Source: Caprella mutica (lineage: Eukaryota; Arthropoda; Malacostraca; Amphipoda; Caprellidae). Taken from it: a DNA stretch of 64,000 bases. The translations under genes were made by a program, and so were the position numbers. Shown piece by piece: positions 58,126-64,000 of this stretch. Where the stretch lies: contig CANNZV010000115.1 in NCBI GenBank assembly GCA_947561585.1, positions 62,001 through 126,000 on the forward strand. The letters run 5' to 3'. The notes under the pieces were generated by a model. It saw nothing but the letters and a program-made list of their open reading frames with translations, was not told the origin of the DNA and did no database searches. The number at the start of each line of letters is the position of its first letter. Within the stretch, counting starts at the first letter, position 1.

Positions 58126-59591
58126 CACGAGGCCCTTTTGGTACTGAATTAACTGTAATGGTTTGAAATTAATATTATAGAATCAATGAGATAGTTCATT
58201 ATTTATAGATTATAGACTTTGTTAACGTTATCTTAATACATTTATTAAAATATAATTTATAATGTCGATAATAGTTACATATAGGACTGTAGTAGAGCAC
58301 AGGATACAATTTACTCAATCTTTCATCGATTTGCAATGGTTTTAGGAGACACTAATTAATTTCTCACTTCAAAGCACCTTCTGTACCTCACACCTGCGTG
58401 ATTATTTATCGGATTTACTTTGCAATCTCTGTGATTAAATTACTAATCTGATGATTAATGGTAAAATCTTTATTTATGTAAACAATTGTTTTTAGGGAAA
58501 TTCTTTGTTCTTTGTAGGTAAGCTTAGTTGGTGTGATAAAATGATAAATTATTTCATAAAGCTAACATTTAACATCGTCTATCGATGACGATAAGACACC
58601 TAAAAGTGCATCTTGTACATGTGCAATTGCACATATGCTTGCACTTGCATTTTAAATAGATAATCCAATATTATTTATAAGTAATAAGTACAGGTAAAAT
58701 TCGTACAGCGGACGATCTTAAAACCTGAGGAAAACCGCAAAGGACAAAAATTATCCGGACTGCAGTTCGCTGCAACGAACTCTTCAAATTATATGGTTTA
58801 ACAAATATTTTATTCGCCTACCAAGTATCTATTCATACATTAATTATAATCAGAGCTATTATAATTTACAATCAACACTTAATGTATTGTTTTCAAGATT
58901 TTCATTATTTTGATTTTGTTACCCTTTTCCGCCACATTTTCTAGATTAGAAAAGTTTTATAGAAATTAAAACTAGGTGCAACTAATTTTATGTTAAATCC
59001 TATATTTTCATTATTTCATATCTATTCAGTTGCTATTATCTTTGTTTTATTGTACCTACCTTGTTATTTCGTATATTCATGTATATATGATAAGTTTATA
59101 TAAGTTATATAATTATTATAATATTTTCATTAAAATTTTGATTTAATACTAATCGGATATCGTTTATCTTCACTATCGTTCCTTTGAAATTCTGTTAAAG
59201 AAAACTTAGAAAGTTTGAATCATCAACTAAACTATATTCTCTGTTCTTTCAGCGACCGCTAGATCCGTATAGCGACCTCTTTTTCTGGTGCACATACTGC
59301 CTCTGTACGAGCTTCACCTGTATTCTCTTTTTAATAAATGTGACTTATTTTATAGTTTCACATGGTAATTCCTTGAAGTTATTAAATTATACCCTGCCTT
59401 TAAGTTACAAGAATATATATTTTAATAAATATCAAAAATACCAAAAATAGAATTTGTATTTTTAATTTTGTCTCAATACTGTAACATTAACCCGTACACA
59501 GTTGCTCAAGTTTAACTTTGCTGATGTGCCACATTTACAGATTTTTGTCCCAAAATAAGGCCACCCTCAATGTACGGGTTAATCTCTCAAT
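58126..59591. other. AT-rich DNA, nothing recognised
   Basis: No gene or repeat structure seen. Confidence 0.5.
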
Positions 59592-59992
59592 GTACACACC
59601 CATGGACCGACAATTGGGCCCAGGACAATTGGGCCCCGACAGTTGGGCCCCGACAATTAGGACCACGACAATTGGTCCCCAAGACAATTATATTATTTCC
59701 AATTTTTTCAGAGTTTACTGTATTAACTTGATTGAAGACCCTTGCTACTGTAATAACTAGGTTTGTGACAATATGCGTTTTGTATAAAAATATAGTTTTG
59801 AGCATATTTAAAATTAAGAATATTCCTTACATGAAAAAAATATTCTCGTTATGATAAATAATTATTATTTAATAGAACACATTCTTTTCATGAATAAATA
59901 CTACTATTTTTTTAACTAAAATAATTCTCTGTTCCGAGATAGGTCATGTAAGCAACAAATTTCCTAGTTACAGTACCTCTATGAGTCTATAT

Positions 59993-62057
59993 TAGGGTTT
60001 CTCTCCCGGGATCCCGGTCCATTTTTACCTATTTTTTTTATCCCGGGATAAATCGATCCGTCCAGGGATATCCCGGGATGAATATACAGGGTGGGTCAAA
60101 AATGCGGAACCCAATTTTGATTTGATATATCTCAGAAACTACTTACGTTATGAATTTTCTGAAATTATTATCGTGTTCGTCTATTTTTTTACATAAATGG
60201 TGAGAAATTGAAAATTATTCATTTATCAATATTGATGCTACAGTGATTATAGTAAACGGTATCATAAGTATGCTTGCGCACAAACATAAAGTTACGAAGA
60301 TTGTTTTTAATTACAGAAAACACTATAATACTTTATATTTATATCATATCATCAAAAATCCTTTATAAAATATATATTTAATCTATATTTCTTCCTCGCT
60401 ATCTACCGAATTCTTCCACATGTCCTCCATTTCTTCCCGAATTATCTAATTCAATCCATCTTCTCATTGCTGCCATGACGATATCTTTGCGACATATGCT
60501 AACTGATGCTTTCAACAATTGCACTAATGCAATAAACTATGCAAATGAGGTGCCCCCAAGATCACTGGACATGACACCAGGTGATTTCTTATTTGGACAT
60601 TGAAGAGTAGAGAGTACTCAACTCCGCCTGTGAACTCAAACGACTTGAAGGAAAGAATAACGAGTGAAGTGAATTTCCTCTAAGAAAACTCTGCATTAAT
60701 TGGAAGAGTTATGGCAGCAATGAGAACAAGGATTGAATTATGTAAAGAAATGAAGGATATGTTTAAGAATTAAAACTAAATATTAATGATATATTATGAA
60801 GGATTGTTGTGTTAGGTATTTTTTGTCAAAAAATTTTTTAGTAAATCTTTCTGTTTGTGCGTAAGCATACTTATGACACCGTTTACTATAATCACTATTG
60901 CATCAATATTGATGTATGAATAGTTTTGAAATTTTCACCATTTATGTAAAAAAAGTAGAGGAACAGAATGCTTATTTTAGAAAATTCATAACGTTAGTTG
61001 TTTCTGAGATATATCAAATTAAAGTTGGTTTCCGCTTTTTTTGACCCACCCTGTATAATTATTTTCCAGTATTTTTTTTTTAAATACACGATATTCATAG
61101 ACATGGTATATATTTCCTTATAAGTTATTAACATTATTTAGTAAATCGAAGGTAGAAATAAACGATAATGACATGAATTGAAATATTTTAAATTATAATT
61201 TAGCCACGAAGCACCCCTATGTTTTATCTACATGGTAATTGGAAATTTTTCTCTTCACATTGGTAACAAAAATATATTAATTAGTTATCTATTATCTTTC
61301 AAATAAATTAGGTTATTTCCGAAAACTGAAGTTGAGTAAATAGTATGGTTAATGAGTAGAATAACTATAGCAACTCTTCTTAATCAAATTGTTACTATAA
61401 CTTTCTATAATATTTCGAATGCATATCAAAATTACATCTGCAGTTTTTACCATGATAATATGGGTTCTAGTAATTTTCTCTGGCAGAATTTTCCCAGTGT
61501 TGATTTTCATTGGTGGAATTCTCTCCTTGGATTGTAAGTATTTATGTTTATATGGGTAAATTATAAATTTAAAATTCATACTTCGAAATAATATGTTCAA
61601 ATGTTAATATATAAGGACATACATTTTGTTATATTATCGAAAATGAACTTTGCCTAAGAGGTGATCAACCATCAAAAAAATATATTATTGAAGAAATTTA
61701 AAATTGAACAATTTATTTAGGTGCAATGAAAGAATAGAGAGATTAAATTAAATGTAGATTCAAACGATTATTTGATGTTAACCTAATTGGTAATTAATTG
61801 CTACAATATTAGATTACAACAGTGTGGTTCTTATAACTTTATTTGAGGTACCGAACCTCATTTGTTCCCTACATGCAATTCATATAACCCTTGGTGGTTA
61901 GAACAATAAAAACAATCTTCAAAATCAGAACATATGTATATGACTATAATATATTAGTGCACAAAATTTATCCCGGGATTTCCGGGATCCCGGAATGAAC
62001 ACGATTTTTATCCCGGAATCCCGGGACAAACAAAAGTGGCCAATATGAGAAACCCTA
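59993..62057. mobile_element. hAT-type non-autonomous element nested in the MITE
   Basis: Inverted ends TAGGGTTTCTC (59,993) and GAGAAACCCTA (to 62,057), each followed inward by CCCGGGAT-rich sequence, are flanked by a perfect 8-bp direct repeat GTCTATAT (59,985-59,992 and 62,058-62,065). TAGGG-type ends with an 8-bp duplication are characteristic of the hAT superfamily. The interior has no transposase; it is itself interrupted by the mariner fold-back at 60,085-61,055. Without that it is about 1.1 kb. Confidence 0.88.
60085..61055. mobile_element. Mariner fold-back element nested in the hAT element
   Basis: Ends TACAGGGTGGGTCAAAAA and TTTGACCCACCCTGTA form long inverted arms (about 60,085-60,490 and 60,700-61,055) with TA outside each. 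The right arm has degraded plus-strand blocks PPRSLDMTPGDF, NDLKERITSEV and MAAMRTRIELCKEM, which read like the C-terminal part of an IS630/mariner transposase. The left arm (minus strand) carries VMAAMRRWIELDNSGRNGGH, the same C-terminal region. The element therefore consists of two inverted 3' ends, the right one longer, and lacks the catalytic core. Frames are broken. Confidence 0.85.
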
Positions 62058-62756
62058 GTCTATATAGTGAACTCCTGTGAAGTGAATAAGTTAGGATGTA
62101 GCCAATAGAAAATAAGAATGTAGCTATTTTAGATGAAGAAACAATAGAAAATAAGAATGTAGGTATGTTAGACATGCCGGAATTATTAGAACATACAAAT
62201 TGAATTAAAGTTAACGTGAATTATTTGAATGATGTTCAGTGTTTAATATTAAAGAGGTTTATGAATTATTATTACAAAATATATTCTGATAATCTCATTT
62301 TATCCAAATAACTGTTCAATGTAACGTTTAACCTTCAAAATTTACCCTTTTTTCTAAATATTTGTCTTCGTAAGACTTATTTATGTACTTCAAATGTTTT
62401 CATTACATTGAAACATGAGATTAGCATCCAAACGTGAATTAAGGGGTTTGCTGATATATACCTTATCAAGTATATGAATCGAATTAAAAAAATATAAACA
62501 TATTTTTAGAGAATATAAAGCATATTTCAAAGATAATATTGTCACTTCCCTAGTAATAACAATTGGTAACATTTCTTTATTGTGTTTTCTGCCCAATTTT
62601 TTTCTCAGTTTAATTGTTTTGGGGCTCAATTGTCCTGGGCCCAACTGTCGGTGCACCGTACACACCTACCTCCCTCCCTCCCTCCCAACTAACAGTACAT
62701 ACCTAATCTGACGGCAGTAATTTCTTAAGTGGCAGAACACCTAAATAATTAGCAGA

Positions 62757-63152
62757 TTGGAGAGGGTATCCAACACTGTGGTTGATGCATTGGAGAGAGT
62801 ATCCAACACTATGGTTGATGCATTGGAGAGAGTATCCAACACTCTGGTTGATGCATTGGAGAGAGTATCCAACACTCTGGTTGATGCATTGGAGAGGGTA
62901 TCCAACACTCTGTTGATGCATTGGAGAGGGTATCCAACACTATGGTTGATGCATTGGAGAGAGTATCCAACACTCTGGTTGATGCAATGGAGAGAGTATC
63001 CAACACTCTGGTTGATGCATTGGAGAGAGTATCCAACACTCTGGTTGATGCATTGGAGAGAGTATCCAACACTCTGGTTGATGCATTGGAGAGAGTATCC
63101 AACACTCTGGTTGATGCATTGGAGAGAGTATCCAACACTCTGGTTGATGCAA
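62757..63152 (+). repeat. 33-bp minisatellite, about 12 copies
   Basis: Units contain GTTGATGCATTGGAGAGAGT followed by ATCCAACACTCTG. One unit lacks a G (CTCTGTTGATG at about 62,910), shifting the periodic frame. Eleven-residue periodic open frames on both strands follow from the unit length and are not genes. Confidence 0.96.
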
Positions 63153-64000
63153 ACTACGTCAATATGGTTTAACAACAAGGAATTTGAGTCTAGACAGAAT
63201 TTTTAGTTTATAAACTTATTTACTTATTAAATAATTGGTGTCTTTCCCTCAGCATCAATATTCTTCTAATATATTGTATTAACTTATTATGAAAGAAATT
63301 TTAAAGCCACGCAGCTGCTTACAGTTTCTATTCAGTTTTTATTTCAGTGAGTGGGAAATATTTCAGGATGCTGTTTCTTAGAGAGTTAATTATTACATCC
63401 CGCTTTTATAAAAGCTGAAATAATTGCAAAGCACATCTCGAAATAATTACTGTACGTAGACCTAGAAAATAGGGAATGGTGAAAATTATTTTCTATACTT
63501 TGAACTTTCCTAAAATAGCTTTCTTCATCTAATTCTGGCAACCAACACTGCAATGTACCTTAAATTGAGCACTCGAACCATTTTCTTTTATTTTAACTCA
63601 TAGAAAATGAAATGTTTAAGGAATTACAATTTTATAAAAGAACTTCGCTCTTATTACCATTTGAAATAAGTTTGATTAGTAATATTTGTAATAAAAGCGG
63701 GGCCTGCCTGTATTCTAATTCAAATTATTCAATTTTTAATATCATCAAATAATATGATTAATTCAAAAATCAATTAGAATTCACAAAAAGTGAATAACTC
63801 GTTAGGAATTTTGACAATAAAATGTATTTAAGCCATTGTGATGGATCGTCCCATACTGGCCCCCAATGTGATGGACGCCCTCTGGGTTATCTCATCAACT
63901 GTGAAACCTTATAAAGGTCCACTGTATGGGTTATCGTGTGATTAGAATCCTACTCTTTTATCTTATCTTTCAGATTCCTTTTTACTCAGTTTATCTCTTT
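63153..64000. other. AT-rich DNA to the right edge, nothing recognised
   Basis: A short GATGGATCGTCCCA / GATGGACGCCC duplication lies near 63,840-63,880. No gene is seen. Confidence 0.45.

Larger units (their letters stand above)
59601..62657 (+). mobile_element. CAATTGGGCCC-family MITE carrying two nested insertions
   Basis: Ends: CATGGACCGACAATTGGGCC (59,601) and, reverse-complemented, GGTGCACCGACAGTTGGGCC (ending 62,657). GTACACACC is duplicated immediately outside both ends (59,592-59,600 and 62,658-62,666), a 9-bp (or 8-bp) target duplication. Without the nested insertion at 59,993-62,057 and its 8-bp duplication the element is about 984 bp, with no coding capacity. A 9-bp duplication would suit a Mutator-like element and 8 bp a P or hAT element; I cannot decide. 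Confidence 0.85.

Noticed and set aside
62741..63206. Periodic 11-residue frames (for example ALERVSNTLVD) that look like a coiled coil
   Set aside because: They come from a 33-bp minisatellite; frames on both strands are open, and a 1-bp deletion near 62,910 shifts the frame without consequence.

Overview
The window looks like AT-rich eukaryotic DNA, most likely from an arthropod and probably an insect. The signs are Tc1/mariner (IS630 superfamily) relics with TA target sites, a hAT-type insertion with an 8-bp target duplication, a possible piggyBac tail, MITEs, and very long non-coding tandem arrays. I see no complete, credible host protein-coding gene and no tRNA or rRNA gene. The longest open frames (up to about 1,190 codons, at 1-9,956 and 32,089-34,659) arise because a 28-bp satellite monomer lacks stops in all forward frames. 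No species assignment is possible from the sequence alone.

Layout. 1-9,840: a 28-bp satellite of about 351 monomers, entering from beyond the left edge, with higher-order structure in its first two thirds. 9,840-10,871: a 180-bp module, a 15-bp array and an 'arm' sequence. 10,872-16,727: AT-rich DNA with small MITEs, a tRNA-like SINE piece and a dispersed E-box-rich repeat. 16,728-27,316: two inverted arms of about 520 bp enclosing a 22-bp array (17,281-18,330) and a 37-bp array (23,471-26,711), with a paralogous block and a dead mariner element between them. 27,317-31,407: mostly unannotatable AT-rich DNA. 31,408-49,908: a second pair of inverted arms, each with a 59-bp minisatellite on its inner side. 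The left side also carries the 180-bp module and an inverted 28-bp array (32,213-34,566), mirroring the organisation at 9,840-10,871. Inside this span are fold-back MITEs, further minisatellites, a second paralogous block and a tail-to-tail mariner fold-back element. 49,909-59,600: another decayed mariner element, dispersed repeats and a 46-bp array. 59,601-62,657: a three-level nest of transposons with recognisable target-site duplications. 62,757-63,152: a 33-bp array, followed by AT-rich DNA.

How the parts relate. The main theme is coupling of tandem arrays to inverted, transposon-like arms. The order arm, short minisatellite, 180-bp module, 28-bp satellite occurs twice in opposite orientation, with the short minisatellite different each time (15 bp versus 59 bp). 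The 16.7-27.3 kb pair has the same plan with unrelated arms and arrays. This fits large fold-back (long inverted repeat) elements that carry and perhaps seed satellites, but independent element copies that happen to be inverted are not excluded. Two MITEs (46,572-47,239 and 60,085-61,055) are tail-to-tail fusions of mariner 3' ends, which shows how inverted-repeat elements arise in this genome. Alignments were done by eye, so boundaries are good to a few bases where target duplications are seen and to tens of bases elsewhere.
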